From Thermomonas haemolytica (GTDB lineage Bacteria; Pseudomonadota; Gammaproteobacteria; Xanthomonadales; Xanthomonadaceae), in contig NZ_SMAP01000005.1 of assembly GCF_004346265.1 (NCBI RefSeq), positions 120,815 to 184,814 on the forward strand: a DNA stretch of 64,000 nt, in the 5' to 3' direction. Every line of letters starts with the position of its first letter. Position 1 is the stretch's first letter. Position numbers and translations under genes: made by a program. The notes under the pieces are model-generated. The model made no database searches, was not told the origin of the DNA, and was given only the letters and a program-made list of their open reading frames with translations. Shown here in pieces: positions 10,663 through 21,311 of the stretch.

Positions 10663-11572
10663 GCTGCGCGCGGATGCCCGCGCGGGCTTCCCCGCGGAGC
10701 AAGGCTGGAGCGCCTGGCCGGCCCCGGCCAAGCTGAACCTGTTCCTGCACATCACCGGCCGCCGCCCCGACGGCTACCACGCGCTGCAGACCGTGTTCCG
10801 CCTGCTCGACTGGGGCGACACCGTGTTCCTGCGCCCGCGCGCGGATGGCCGCATCCTGCGCGCGGGGGGCGGCGTGCCGGGCGTCGCGGCGGCCGACGAC
10901 CTCCTGCTGCGCGCCGCGGAATTGCTGAAAAAAGAGACGAATTGCGCGCAAGGCGTGGAAATCGGCATCGAAAAGCGCATTCCGATGGGCGGCGGCTTCG
11001 GCGGCGGCTCGTCCGATGCTGCCAGCGTGCTGGTGGCGCTGGACCGGCTCTGGGGCCTGCACCTGGGCGAGGACCGGCTGGCCGCGCTGGGGTTGCGGCT
11101 GGGCGCGGACGTGCCGGTGTTTGTGCGCGGGCGCAACGCCTGGGCTACCGGGGTCGGCGAGGAACTGGTGGCGATCGCGCTGCCCCCGGCCTGGTACCTG
11201 CTGGCCGACCCCGGCGTGCATGCCTCCACCGCGGCGCTGTTCCAATCCCCTGATTTGACGAAGGATGCCGCGCCCGCGACAATATCGGGCTTCCTTTCCG
11301 GGAACGTGCGCGGCAACGCGTTCGAGCCGGTCCTGCGCCGCCGCGAGCCCGCCGTCGAAGCGGTGTTCGCCGCGCTGGCGCGGGTCGGGCTGCCGCGGTT
11401 GACCGGCTCCGGCAGCGGCTGCTTCGTGGAATTCGCGGACCGCGGTTCCGCCGAAGCGGCACTGGCGGCGCTGCCACCGGGCCTGTCGGCCTGGCTGGCG
11501 CGCGGCGCGGAACGGTCGCCACTGCTGGACGCGGTGGAGCGTCATCCAACAGGGGCGTCGCCAAGTGGTTAA
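10655..11572 (+). CDS. ispE: 4-diphosphocytidyl-2-C-methyl-D-erythritol kinase
   Basis: A 305-residue GHMP kinase of the MEP isoprenoid pathway, phosphorylating CDP-methylerythritol at the 2-hydroxyl. Key elements are [21 protein letters not shown] at the N-terminus, the ATP loop [17 protein letters not shown] (~residue 115) and the C-terminal GHMP motif [12 protein letters not shown]. The ATG at 10655 lies inside the end of lolB (8-base overlap). The last seven codons and stop (11551-11572) are also the 5' end of the downstream tRNA-Gln. An A/T-rich patch in the middle (TTGCTGAAAAAAGAGACGAA, 10922-10941) stands out from the otherwise GC-rich coding. Confidence 0.95.
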   Translation: MTELRADARAGFPAEQGWSAWPAPAKLNLFLHITGRRPDGYHALQTVFRLLDWGDTVFLRPRADGRILRAGGGVPGVAAADDLLLRAAELLKKETNCAQGVEIGIEKRIPMGGGFGGGSSDAASVLVALDRLWGLHLGEDRLAALGLRLGADVPVFVRGRNAWATGVGEELVAIALPPAWYLLADPGVHASTAALFQSPDLTKDAAPATISGFLSGNVRGNAFEPVLRRREPAVEAVFAALARVGLPRLTGSGSGCFVEFADRGSAEAALAALPPGLSAWLARGAERSPLLDAVERHPTGASPSG

Positions 11573-11626
11573 GGCACCGGGTTTTGATCCCGGCATACGT
11601 AGGTTCGAATCCTTCCGCCCCTGCCA
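11551..11626 (+). tRNA. tRNA-Gln (anticodon UUG)
   Basis: A cloverleaf can be folded: acceptor AGGGGCG pairs with CGCCCCT (11616-11622), discriminator G at 11623, and CCA encoded at 11624-11626. The anticodon stem CCGGG/CCCGG encloses TTTTGAT, giving anticodon TTG for glutamine. The D-arm is CGCC...GGTTAAGGCA. The T-stem reads GTAGG/CCTTC around TTCGAAT and contains one U-U mismatch at the second pair. The first 22 bases are shared with the end of ispE. The tRNA lies between ispE and prs, the usual place in this family, and must be processed from an ispE or ispE-prs transcript unless it has its own promoter. Confidence 0.95.
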
Positions 11627-11689
11627 GCCTGTCACCGTCGTCGTTTCCGCCCTGCCCATCTTCCATCGCCTTCCAACGCGGTCATCGCC

Positions 11690-12649
11690 ATGCAGGACAA
11701 TCCCAACTTGCTGGTCTTCTCGGGCAACGCCAACAAGCCACTGGCGAACGCGGTGTGCCGCGAGCTCGGGGTGCGCCCCGGCAAGGCGCTGGTGAGCCGC
11801 TTCTCCGACGGCGAGGTGCAGGTCGAGATCGAGGAGAGCGTGCGCGGGCAGGAGGTGTTCGTCATCCAGCCCACCAACGCGCCGACCGCCGAGAACTTCA
11901 TGGAGCTGCTGGTGCTGATCGACGCGCTCAAGCGCGCATCGGCGGCCAGCGTCACCGCGGTGGTGCCGTACTTCGGCTACGCCCGCCAGGACCGCCGCCC
12001 GCGCTCGGCGCGAGTGCCGATCACCGCCAAGGTGGCGGCCAAGATGTTCGGCGCGGTGGATGCCGACCGGGTGCTGACGGTGGACCTGCACGCCGACCAG
12101 ATCCAGGGCTTCTTCGACATCCCGGTGGACAACGTGTACGCCTCGCCGCTGCTGCTGGCGGACATCTGGCGCGTGCACGGCACCGACAACGTGATCGTGG
12201 TATCGCCCGACGTCGGTGGCGTGGTGCGCGCGCGCGCGATCGCCAAGCGCCTGGACGACGCCGAGCTGGCCATCATCGACAAGCGCCGCCCGAAGGCCAA
12301 CGTGGCCACGGTGATGAACATCATCGGCGACGTCGAGGGCAAGACCTGCGTGCTGGTGGACGACATCGTGGACACCGCCGGCACCCTGTGCGCCGCCGCC
12401 AACGCGCTCAAGGAGCGCGGCGCGCGCAAGGTGGTGGCCTACTGCGTGCACCCGGTGCTGTCGGGCGCGGCGCTGGACAACATCAACCGCTCGTCGCTGG
12501 ACGAGCTGGTCGTCACCGACACCATCGCGCTGTCGCCGGCCGCCAAGGCCTGCACCAGGATCCGCCAGCTGAGCGTGGCCGAACTGCTGGCCGAGACCAT
12601 CCGCCGGATGGCCTTCGGCGAATCGGTCAGCTCGCTGTACGTGGATTGA
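11690..12649 (+). CDS. prs: Ribose-phosphate pyrophosphokinase
   Basis: A 319-residue PRPP synthetase converting ribose 5-phosphate and ATP to PRPP for purine, pyrimidine, His, Trp and NAD synthesis. Visible signatures are [14 protein letters not shown] at the N-terminus, the metal and ribose-5-phosphate region [17 protein letters not shown], the flexible-loop region [15 protein letters not shown], and the PRPP-binding loop [13 protein letters not shown]. Length is standard. It is located just after the tRNA-Gln and ahead of rplY, a combination long conserved in proteobacteria. Confidence 0.97.
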   Translation: MQDNPNLLVFSGNANKPLANAVCRELGVRPGKALVSRFSDGEVQVEIEESVRGQEVFVIQPTNAPTAENFMELLVLIDALKRASAASVTAVVPYFGYARQDRRPRSARVPITAKVAAKMFGAVDADRVLTVDLHADQIQGFFDIPVDNVYASPLLLADIWRVHGTDNVIVVSPDVGGVVRARAIAKRLDDAELAIIDKRRPKANVATVMNIIGDVEGKTCVLVDDIVDTAGTLCAAANALKERGARKVVAYCVHPVLSGAALDNINRSSLDELVVTDTIALSPAAKACTRIRQLSVAELLAETIRRMAFGESVSSLYVD

Positions 12650-12685
12650 TCCCATCCGCGCCGCCGGCCCGCCGGCGGTGCACCC

Positions 12686-12730
12686 CACTCACCTGGTCGC
12701 GGGTGAGTGTCTTCGCCGCCGCGAGGCGGC
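12686..12730 (+). promoter_or_regulatory. Two stem-loops in the leader of rplY
   Basis: Between prs and rplY the + strand has CACTCACC (12686-12693) pairing with GGTGAGTG (12702-12709) around an eight-base loop. Immediately after comes GCCGCC/GGCGGC (12715-12730) with loop GCGA. Neither is followed by a T-run, so they may be a weak prs terminator or structure in the L25 mRNA leader. Function is not established. Confidence 0.45.
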
Positions 12731-12758
12731 TTCATCGCAACGAGAAGTGAGTCATCCC

Positions 12759-13415
12759 ATGTCCGAACACACCATCAAGGCCACCAGCCGCAACGTCGAG
12801 GGGAAGGGTGCGAGCCGCCGCCTGCGTCGTGCGGCCCAGCTGCCGGCCATCGTCTACGGCGGCAAGTCCGCCCCGCAGGCCATCCAGATCGAGCACGAGC
12901 AGATCTGGCTGGCCAGCCACCACGAGTGGTTCTACTCGTCGATCCTGAACCTGGACATCGACGGCAAGGTCGAGCAGGTCCTGCTGCGCGACATGCAGCG
13001 CCACCCGTACAAGCAGCTGATCATGCACCTGGACTTCCAGCGCGTGGACGCCAGCCAGGCGCTGCGCACCAAGGTCCAGCTGCACTTCCTGAACCAGGAG
13101 AAGTCGCCGGCCGGCAAGACCAGCGGCGTGGTCATCACCCACGAGCTGACCGAAGTGGAAGTGAGCTGCCTGCCGAAGGACCTGCCGGAGGCGATCGAAG
13201 TCGACCTGGGCGAGCTGGCCGTGGGCGCCGTGGTGCACCTGTCCGACCTCAAGCTGCCGCCCGGCGTCGAGCTGCCGGCGCTGAAGCTGGGCAAGGAGCA
13301 TGACGTGGCCGTGGTCATCGCCAAGCACGCCAAGGAAGAGGAAGAGGGCGATGCCGCTGCGCCGGCCGCGGCCGAGGTGCCGGCCACCAAGGCCGCCAAG
13401 AAGGACGACAAGTAA
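12759..13415 (+). CDS. rplY: 50S ribosomal protein L25/general stress protein Ctc
   Basis: A 218-residue protein of the long (Ctc/TL5) L25 type. The N-terminal 5S-rRNA-binding L25 domain covers about residues 1-95 (EGKGASRRLRRAAQLPAIVYG near the start). A C-terminal beta domain follows (VVHLSDLKLPPGVELPALK), then an acidic-basic tail (EEEEGDAAAPAAAEVPATKA). The ATG at 12759 is preceded by GTGAG at seven-base spacing; the frame is open upstream but that part lacks similarity. It binds 5S rRNA in the central protuberance. It is positioned between prs and pth, as usual. Confidence 0.96.
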   Translation: MSEHTIKATSRNVEGKGASRRLRRAAQLPAIVYGGKSAPQAIQIEHEQIWLASHHEWFYSSILNLDIDGKVEQVLLRDMQRHPYKQLIMHLDFQRVDASQALRTKVQLHFLNQEKSPAGKTSGVVITHELTEVEVSCLPKDLPEAIEVDLGELAVGAVVHLSDLKLPPGVELPALKLGKEHDVAVVIAKHAKEEEEGDAAAPAAAEVPATKAAKKDDK

Positions 13416-13427
13416 TCCCAAGCGCAG

Positions 13428-13461
13428 CGTCCCGGCGCGCGGCCTGGCCGCCGCCGGGACG
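13428..13461 (+). terminator. Stem-loop after rplY
   Basis: CGTCCCGGCG (13428-13437) pairs perfectly with CGCCGGGACG (13452-13461) around a 14-base loop, between the rplY stop and the pth start. There is no U-tract, so it may only attenuate read-through into pth. Confidence 0.45.
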
Positions 13462-13481
13462 GTTGCGGCGGGAGATGCACG

Positions 13482-14063
13482 ATGGCCGGTCTTCGCCTCA
13501 TCGTCGGGCTGGGCAACCCCGGTGCCGAGTACCTCCGAACCCGGCACAACGCCGGGTTCTGGTTTATTGACGCGCTGGCGCAGGCCGCCGGCGCGCGCTT
13601 CGGGCTGGAAAGCAAGCTGTTCGGCGAGACCGCGAAGGTGGACATCGCCGGCCAGCCGGTGTGGCTGCTGCGTCCGGCGACCTTCATGAACGCCAGCGGC
13701 AAGTCGATCACCGCCGCGCTGCGCTACTGGAAGATCGAGCCGGAGGAGATGCTGGTGGCGCATGACGAGCTGGACCTGCCGCCGGGCGTGGCGCGCCTGA
13801 AGTTCGACGGCGGCCACGGCGGCCAGAACGGGCTGCGCGACACCATCCGCCTGCTCGGGCATGCGCGCTTCCACCGCCTGCGCATCGGCATCGGCCATCC
13901 CGGGCACAAGGACAAGGTGACGCCGTGGGTGCTGGGGCGCCCGGGCGCGGCCGACGAGGCCCTGATCCTGCGTGCGATCGGCGACGCCGCCGACGTGCTG
14001 CCGCTGGCGGTGCGCGGCGACTTCATGGAGGCGATGACGCGGCTGCACACAGCCAAGGCGTGA
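13482..14063 (+). CDS. pth: Peptidyl-tRNA hydrolase
   Basis: A 193-residue enzyme that cleaves peptidyl-tRNAs released from stalled ribosomes. It has the family signature [20 protein letters not shown], including the catalytic His (~residue 22), then [12 protein letters not shown] with the substrate-binding Asn, and [25 protein letters not shown] with the catalytic Asp. The ATG at 13482 gives the normal length. It follows rplY and precedes ychF, an arrangement conserved across proteobacteria. Confidence 0.97.
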   Translation: MAGLRLIVGLGNPGAEYLRTRHNAGFWFIDALAQAAGARFGLESKLFGETAKVDIAGQPVWLLRPATFMNASGKSITAALRYWKIEPEEMLVAHDELDLPPGVARLKFDGGHGGQNGLRDTIRLLGHARFHRLRIGIGHPGHKDKVTPWVLGRPGAADEALILRAIGDAADVLPLAVRGDFMEAMTRLHTAKA

Positions 14064-14068
14064 GCGGC

Positions 14069-14120
14069 GATTGGTGATTGCCGGCTTGAGCGCGCGCGCC
14101 CGAGCCGGCAATCACGAATC
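14069..14120 (+). terminator. Long hairpin between pth and ychF
   Basis: GTGATTGCCGGCT (14074-14086) is perfectly complementary to AGCCGGCAATCAC (14103-14115). After one mismatch the stem continues with GATT/AATC. The 16-base loop is an alternating GC run. It occupies nearly the whole intergenic space and could terminate pth transcription or be a short palindromic repeat; there is no U-tract. Confidence 0.5.
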
Positions 14121-14138
14121 CCGGAACACGGATCCATC

Positions 14139-15230
14139 ATGGGCATCAAATGCGGCATCGTCGGACTGCCGAACGTCGGCAAGTCCACCCTGTTCAACGC
14201 GCTGACCAAGGCGGGCATCGCCGCGGCCAACTTCCCGTTCTGCACGATCGAGCCGAACGTCGGCGTGGTGCCGGTGCCGGACCTGCGGCTCAACGCGCTG
14301 AGCGAGATCGTCAAGCCGCAGAAGGTGGTGCCGACCGCGGTCGAGTTCGTGGACATCGCCGGGCTGGTGGCCGGCGCAGCCAGCGGCGAGGGCCTGGGCA
14401 ACAAGTTCCTGGCGCACATCCGCGAGGTGGATGCGATCTGCCACGTGGTGCGCTGCTTCGAGCACCCCGACGTGATCCACGTCGCCAACAAGGTCGATCC
14501 GATCGCCGATATCGAGACCATCGACACCGAGCTGGCGCTGGCCGACCTGGAGTCGGTGGACAAGGCGATCGCCCGCTACGAGCGCGTCGCCAAGGGCGGC
14601 GACAAGGACGCCAAGGCGAAGATCGAGGTGCTGGGCAAGCTGCGCGCTGCGCTGGACGCGGGCAAGGCCGCGCGCACGGTGGCGCTGGACGAGGAACAGC
14701 GCGCGCTGGTGCGCGAGCTGTTCCTGCTCACCATGAAGCCGGTGATGTACGTGGCCAACGTGCTGGAGGACGGCTTCACGGACAACCCGCACCTGGACGC
14801 GGTGCGCGCGCGCGCGGCCGGCGAGGGCGCCGAGGTGGTGCCGGTGTGCGCGGCGATCGAGGAAGAGCTGAGCCAGCTGGACGAGGCCGACCGCGATGCC
14901 TTCCTGGCCGACCTCGGGCTGGACGAGCCGGGCCTGAACCGGGTGATCCGCGCCGCCTACAAGTTGCTTGGGTTGCAGACCTACTTCACTGCCGGCGTGA
15001 AGGAAGTGCGCGCGTGGACGGTCAAGGCCGGTGCCACCGCGCCGCAGGCCGCGGGCGTGATCCACACCGATTTTGAGAAGGGCTTCATCCGCGCAGAGAC
15101 GATTGCCTACGACGACTTCATCAAATACCGCGGTGAGGCCGGTGCGCGTGAAGCGGGGCGGTTGCGCCTGGAGGGCAAGGACTATCGCGTGCAGGAAGGC
15201 GACATCCTGCATTTCCGCTTCAACGTCTGA
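14139..15230 (+). CDS. ychF: Redox-regulated ribosome-binding ATPase YchF
   Basis: A 363-residue OBG-family protein. G1 is [14 protein letters not shown] (~residue 8), G3 is [19 protein letters not shown], and the variant G4 (ANVLED instead of NKxD) makes YchF prefer ATP. A coiled-coil insert sits in the middle (about residues 130-200). The C-terminal TGS domain covers about residues 280-363 and includes [27 protein letters not shown]. It associates with ribosomes and negatively affects oxidative-stress responses in E. coli. It is placed after pth, as in most proteobacteria. Confidence 0.97.
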   Translation: MGIKCGIVGLPNVGKSTLFNALTKAGIAAANFPFCTIEPNVGVVPVPDLRLNALSEIVKPQKVVPTAVEFVDIAGLVAGAASGEGLGNKFLAHIREVDAICHVVRCFEHPDVIHVANKVDPIADIETIDTELALADLESVDKAIARYERVAKGGDKDAKAKIEVLGKLRAALDAGKAARTVALDEEQRALVRELFLLTMKPVMYVANVLEDGFTDNPHLDAVRARAAGEGAEVVPVCAAIEEELSQLDEADRDAFLADLGLDEPGLNRVIRAAYKLLGLQTYFTAGVKEVRAWTVKAGATAPQAAGVIHTDFEKGFIRAETIAYDDFIKYRGEAGAREAGRLRLEGKDYRVQEGDILHFRFNV

Positions 15231-15250
15231 CCTCCACGCCGGTTGCACCA

Positions 15251-15282
15251 CGACGAAGCCGCGCCATTGCGCGGCTTCGTCG
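15251..15282. terminator. Bidirectional terminator-like hairpin between ychF and the PhzF genes
   Basis: CGACGAAGCCGCGC (15251-15264) pairs perfectly over 14 bases with GCGCGGCTTCGTCG (15269-15282) around the loop CATT. It lies between convergent genes, so it could stop transcription from either side. There is no clear T-run on either strand. Confidence 0.6.
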
Positions 15283-15303
15283 CATCTGCCGTACGCCGGC
15301 GGT

Positions 15304-16203
15304 TCAGCCCAGCGGCCAGTCCAGCTCGCCGCGTACCACCGGCACCGCGCGCCCGCCGGACCAGACCTCGCCCTGCGCATCCACGGTCAGTTCGAGGATG
15401 GCATCGAAGCCCACTTCGCGGCCCTGGCTGACGCGGTAGAAGCCGCCGGGGCTGGGCGGCAGCGCGCCGCGTTCGGCCAACCAGGCGGCAAGGGTGGCGT
15501 TGGCGGCGCCGGAGGCGGCGTCCTCGAAGCGTGCCGGCGCGCCCACGAAGGCGCGCACCGCGTAGTAGTACACCGGGTCATGGCTGCGCGCGTACACGAA
15601 CAGGCCCATGCTGTCGGTGGCCTCGGCCAGCGTGGCGATTGCCTCCCAGTCCGGGGTGATGCTGCGCAGATGGGCTTCATCCGCCAGTTCCACCAGCCAC
15701 CAGCGGCGCCCGCCGTCCATCAGCACCGGCGGCAGTGCGCCCAGGCGCAGGCCGGCCAGCGCGGCGGCGAGGCGGGCATCGTCGGGCGCGGCGATCTCCT
15801 GCACCCGCGCGCGCGGCGTGCGTACCGCGACGGTACGCGTACTGCCTGCCCCGCGTACGCGCAGCGGCAACAGGCCGGCGATGCCTTCCTGCACCAGCAG
15901 CGGCGTGCCGTCGGCGTCGATGCGGGGCGTCACCAGCCCCGCCTCCAGCAGCGCATACGCGGTGCCGACGCTGGGATGGCCGGCGAACGGCACCTCCCGG
16001 CGCGGGCTGAAGATGCGGAGGGCGTGGGTGGCCTCCGGCGCGGTGGGCGGGAACACGAAGGTGGTTTCCGGCAGCCGCGTCCAGCGCGCGATGGCCTGCA
16101 TCGCGGCAGCGTCCAGGCCGCGTGCATCCAGCACCACCGCCAGCGGATTGCCGGCGCCGGGGCGGGAGGCGAACACGTCGAGTTGAACGAATGGGCGGGG
16201 CAT
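15304..16203 (-). CDS. PhzF-family isomerase/epimerase-like protein, copy A
   Basis: A 299-residue protein of the PhzF fold, two diaminopimelate-epimerase-like domains. FVQLDVFASRPGAGNPLAVV opens the sequence, with the Glu-containing region RLPETTFVFPP (~residue 45) where the catalytic Glu lies. The signature REVPFAGHPSVGTAY and the C-terminal EDAASGAANATLAAWL complete it. Family members include phenazine-pathway PhzF and many isomerases of unknown substrate. No other phenazine gene is present here, so a phenazine role is unlikely. A paralogue lies 29 bases upstream in the same orientation. Confidence 0.88.
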   Translation of the reverse strand: MPRPFVQLDVFASRPGAGNPLAVVLDARGLDAAAMQAIARWTRLPETTFVFPPTAPEATHALRIFSPRREVPFAGHPSVGTAYALLEAGLVTPRIDADGTPLLVQEGIAGLLPLRVRGAGSTRTVAVRTPRARVQEIAAPDDARLAAALAGLRLGALPPVLMDGGRRWWLVELADEAHLRSITPDWEAIATLAEATDSMGLFVYARSHDPVYYYAVRAFVGAPARFEDAASGAANATLAAWLAERGALPPSPGGFYRVSQGREVGFDAILELTVDAQGEVWSGGRAVPVVRGELDWPLG

Positions 16204-16232
16204 GGCGAGGGGGCGCGAAAAGGGCGCGCAGA

Positions 16233-17099
16233 TTACCAGTCCAGCCGGCCTTCGATCACCTGCTGCACCTGGCCGCCGATCCAGACCTCGCCATCGCCAT
16301 CCACCCGCACCAAGACCCGTCCGTCGCGGCCCAGTTCGCGGCCCTGGCTGGCCACGTAGGTGCCATCCGCGCCCGGCAGCCGCCCCTGGCGGTGCAGGCA
16401 GGCGGCGATGGCGGCATTCGCGCTGCCGGTGACCGGGTCTTCCGGCACGTTCACCGCGTCCCCAGGGCAGAACGCGCGCACCGCCAGCGCATGCTGGGCG
16501 GATGCTTCGAAGGCATATACCGCGACCCCGGTGGCGGCGGTGGCATTGGTCCAGGCCGCGAGCGCGGAAAAGTCCGGCCGGAACGCGCGCAGCGCGGCGG
16601 CGGAAGCGGCTTCCAGCAACCACCAGCGCGGGCCGTTGTCCCACAGCATGGCCTGCGTGCCGGGCGCGATCAGGGCATCCAGCCCGTTCGGCAGCGCGCC
16701 GTCATGACGCGCGACTTCGCGCGCGCGCGGGCTGCGCACGAACGGCAGCAACTGCGCGTCCTGCATCTCGATCCGCACCGGCAGGTTCCCGGCGCCGCAC
16801 TGCTGCACCAGCCTGCCGGCGCTGGGTTGCGCCAGGCGATGCTGGACGACGGCCCAGGCCGCGCCCACGCTGGGGTGGCCGGCGAACGGCAGCTCGCTGC
16901 CCGGGGTGAAGATGCGGATGCGGTAGTCGGCGCCGGCCTCGGGTGGCAGGAAGAACACCGTCTCCGAGAGATTCAGCCAGGCCGCCAGCGACTGCATCGC
17001 GGCGCCGTCCAGGCCCTGCGCATCCAGCACCACGCCGAGCGGGTTGCCCTGGCCGGGGCGGGCGGCGAACACATCCAGCTGCAGATAACGACGGATCAT
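16233..17099 (-). CDS. PhzF-family isomerase/epimerase-like protein, copy B
   Basis: A 288-residue paralogue of the neighbouring protein with the same landmarks: YLQLDVFAARPGQGNPLGVV, LSETVFFLPPEAG with the expected catalytic Glu, ELPFAGHPSVGAAW, and PVTGSANAAIAACL near the C-terminus. The ATG at 17099 is preferred over a TTG nine bases upstream. The two copies share many short blocks but are clearly diverged. This suggests an old tandem duplication with different substrates. It is transcribed divergently from lysAC, whose promoter region is about 120 bases away. Confidence 0.88.
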   Translation of the reverse strand: MIRRYLQLDVFAARPGQGNPLGVVLDAQGLDGAAMQSLAAWLNLSETVFFLPPEAGADYRIRIFTPGSELPFAGHPSVGAAWAVVQHRLAQPSAGRLVQQCGAGNLPVRIEMQDAQLLPFVRSPRAREVARHDGALPNGLDALIAPGTQAMLWDNGPRWWLLEAASAAALRAFRPDFSALAAWTNATAATGVAVYAFEASAQHALAVRAFCPGDAVNVPEDPVTGSANAAIAACLHRQGRLPGADGTYVASQGRELGRDGRVLVRVDGDGEVWIGGQVQQVIEGRLDW

Positions 17100-17133
17100 G
17101 GCGGGCAATCGACGGACGCCGGGGCGGGGCCGC

Positions 17134-17139
17134 TAGAAT
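17134..17139 (+). promoter_or_regulatory. Candidate -10 box for the lysAC-murL-murD2 operon
   Basis: TAGAAT in the context CGCTAGAATGC lies 78 bases before the lysAC start, in the divergent gap. The same CTAGAAT/CTAGACT pattern with a GC-rich discriminator recurs before other + strand genes in the window. No convincing -35 hexamer accompanies it. Confidence 0.45.
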
Positions 17140-17217
17140 GCACCAGTGCCGCGGCCCGCGGCATTTTCTTCATCTGCCGTCCTCGTTCCTTCCGACTCCC
17201 TTAATCCCCGCGGATCC

Positions 17218-19856
17218 ATGTCCACACGTCCCCTCGCGTCCGATGCTGGCTGGCTGGTGCTCAAGTTCGGTGGCACCTCGGTCTCCAAACGCACGCGCTG
17301 GGACACCATCGGCCGGCTGGCGGCGGCCCGGGCGCAGGAAGACGGCGCGCGGGTGCTGGTGGTGGTTTCGGCGCTGTCGGGCGTCACTAACGAATTGACG
17401 GCAATCGCCGACGGCGCGGCGGATGCGCCCGCACGCGTGGCACAGCTGGAAGCGCGCCACCGCGCGTTTGCCGGCGAGCTCGGGCTGGACGCCGAGGCCG
17501 TGCTGGGTGCGCGCCTGGCCGCGCTGCGCGGCCTGCTGGAGGATCCGCGCGCCGCCGACCGCCTGCTCGACTGGCAGGCCGAGGTGCTGGCGCAGGGCGA
17601 GCTGCTGTCCTCCACCCTCGGCGCGGCCTACCTGCGCGCGCAGGGGCTGGACATCGGCTGGATGGACGCCCGCGACTGGCTCACCGCGCTGCCGCCGCAG
17701 CCCAACCAGAGCGCGTGGGCGCAGCGGCTGTCGGTGAACTGCCAGTGGCAGCCCGATCCCGGCTGGCGCGCGCGTTTCGCCGCGCAGCCCAGCCACCTGC
17801 TGATCACCCAGGGCTTCATCGCCCGCCACCAGGATGGCGGCACCGCGATCCTCGGGCGCGGCGGCTCCGACACCTCGGCCGCCTATTTTGGCGCGCTGCT
17901 GGGTGCGCGCCGGGTGGAGATCTGGACCGACGTGCCGGGCATGTTCAGCGCCAACCCGCGCGAGGTGCCGGACGCGCGCCTGCTGACCCGTCTGGACTAT
18001 TACGAGGCGCAGGAAATCGCCACCACCGGTGCCAAGGTGCTGCACCCGCGCTCGCTGCGGCCCTGCCGCAACAGCGGCGTGCCGATGGCGATCCTCGACA
18101 CCGAGCGCCCGCACCTGCCGGGCACCCGCATCGACGAGGCCGCGGAGCCGGTGCCCGGGGTGAAGGCGATCAGCCGCCGCAACGGCATCGTGCTGGTGTC
18201 GATGGAAAGCATCGGCATGTGGCAGCAGGTGGGCTTCCTGGCCGACATCTTCGAACGCTTCAAGCGCCACGGGCTGTCGGTGGACATGATCGGCTCGGCC
18301 GAGACCAACGTGACGGTGTCGCTGGACCCGTCCGAGAACCTGGTCACCACCGACGTGCTCTCGGCGCTGTCGGCCGACCTCGCCGAGATCTGCCGGGTGC
18401 GGGTGATCGCGCCGTGCGCGGCGATCACCCTGGTCGGGCGCGGCATGCGCGCGCTGCTGCACAAGCTGCAGGACGTGTGGGCGATGTTCGGGCGCGAGAA
18501 CGTGCATCTGATTTCGCAGTCCTCGAATGATCTGAACCTCACCTTCGTGGTGGACGAGGCCGCGGCCGACGGCATGCTGCCCAGGCTGCACGCGGCGCTG
18601 ATCGACTCCGGCGCGATGCCGGTGTACGAGGCCGAGGTGTTCGGCCCGCGCTGGCGCGAGATCGAAGGGTCTTTCAGGCCGCGCCCGGTGCCGTGGTGGC
18701 GGGCGCCGCAGGAGCGCGCGGCGCTGCTGCAGCTGGCGCAGGACGCCACGCCGCGCTACGTCTACTACCTGCCGACGGTGCTGGCACGCGCGCGCCAGCT
18801 CAAGGCGATCGCCGCGGTGGATCGCCGCTACTACGCGATCAAGGCGAATTCACACCCCGACATCCTGCGCGCGCTGGCGGGCGAGGGCTTCGGGCTGGAA
18901 TGCGTGTCGCTGGGCGAATTGGAGCGCGTGTTCGCGGCGCTGCCCGGCTTCGATCCGCAGCGGGTGCTGTTCACGCCCAGCTTCGCCCCGATCGACGAAT
19001 ACGCGGCGGCGCTGGCGCGCGGGGTCACCGTCACCGTGGACAACGTGGAGCTGCTGCGGCGCTGGCCGGAGGTGTTCCGCGGGCACGCGCTGTGGCTGCG
19101 CATCGACCTCGGCCACGGCGACGGCCACCACGCCAAGGTGAACACCGGCGGCAAGGAAGCCAAGTTCGGGCTGTCGGCGCAGCGGGTGGACGAGTTCGTG
19201 GACGCCGCGCGCGCGCTGGACGTGCGCATCACCGGCCTGCACGCGCACCTGGGCAGCGGGATCGAGAGCGTCGGCCACTGGCAGCAGGTGGTGGACGAGC
19301 TGGCCGGCTTTGCGCGCCGGATCGGCAGCGTGGAGGTGCTGGACATCGGCGGCGGGTTGCCGATCCCCTACAGCGATGACGACGAGCCGCTCGACCTCGA
19401 CGCCTGGGGCGCGGGGCTGGCCGCGGTCAAGGCGGTGCACCCGGCGTTCAAGCTGGCGATCGAGCCGGGCCGCTTCCTGGTGGCGGAGGCCGGCGTGCTG
19501 CTGGCGCGCGCCACCCAGGTGGTGGAGAAGGACGGCGTGCGCCGGGTGGGGCTGGATGCCGGCATGAACGCGCTGATCCGGCCCGCGCTGTACGACGCCT
19601 GGCACGACATCCACAACCTGTCGCGGCTGGACGATGCGGACCGCCACGACTTCGACGTGGTCGGCCCGATCTGCGAATCCAGCGACGTGTTCGGCCACCG
19701 CGTCAAGCTGCCCGCCGCCACCGCGCCGGGCGACGTGATGCTGGTCGCGGACGCCGGTGCCTACGGCTTTGCGATGGCCAGTGCCTACAATCTGCGCGCG
19801 CTGCCGGGCGAGGCCATCCTCGATCACGACGCGATCGCATCTGCCTGCCAATCCCC

Positions 19857-19860
<4 letters not shown>
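17218..19860 (+). CDS. lysAC: Bifunctional aspartate kinase/diaminopimelate decarboxylase
   Basis: An 880-residue fusion of the first and last enzymes of the DAP/lysine pathway. The N-terminal aspartokinase is about residues 10-460: VLKFGGTSVSKRTRW, the TQGFIARHQDGGTAILGRGGSD region, then two ACT-type regulatory domains. The C-terminal decarboxylase is about residues 500-870: the PLP lysine in YYAIKANSHPDIL, HAHLGSGIESVGHW, AIEPGRFLVAEAG and the PICESSDVFG active-site segment. The fusion is known in Xanthomonas relatives. The ATG at 17218 gives a direct start of the kinase domain. The stop overlaps the murL start as ATGA, placing supply and use of stem-peptide amino acids in one operon. Confidence 0.93.

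Positions 19861-21291
<1,431 letters not shown>

Positions 21292-21311
<20 letters not shown>

Noticed and set aside
10484..12688. A 734-codon minus-strand frame opposite ispE, the tRNA and prs
   Set aside because: It is rich in His/Gln/Arg as expected of shadows of GC-rich genes and has no motif or ribosome-binding site.
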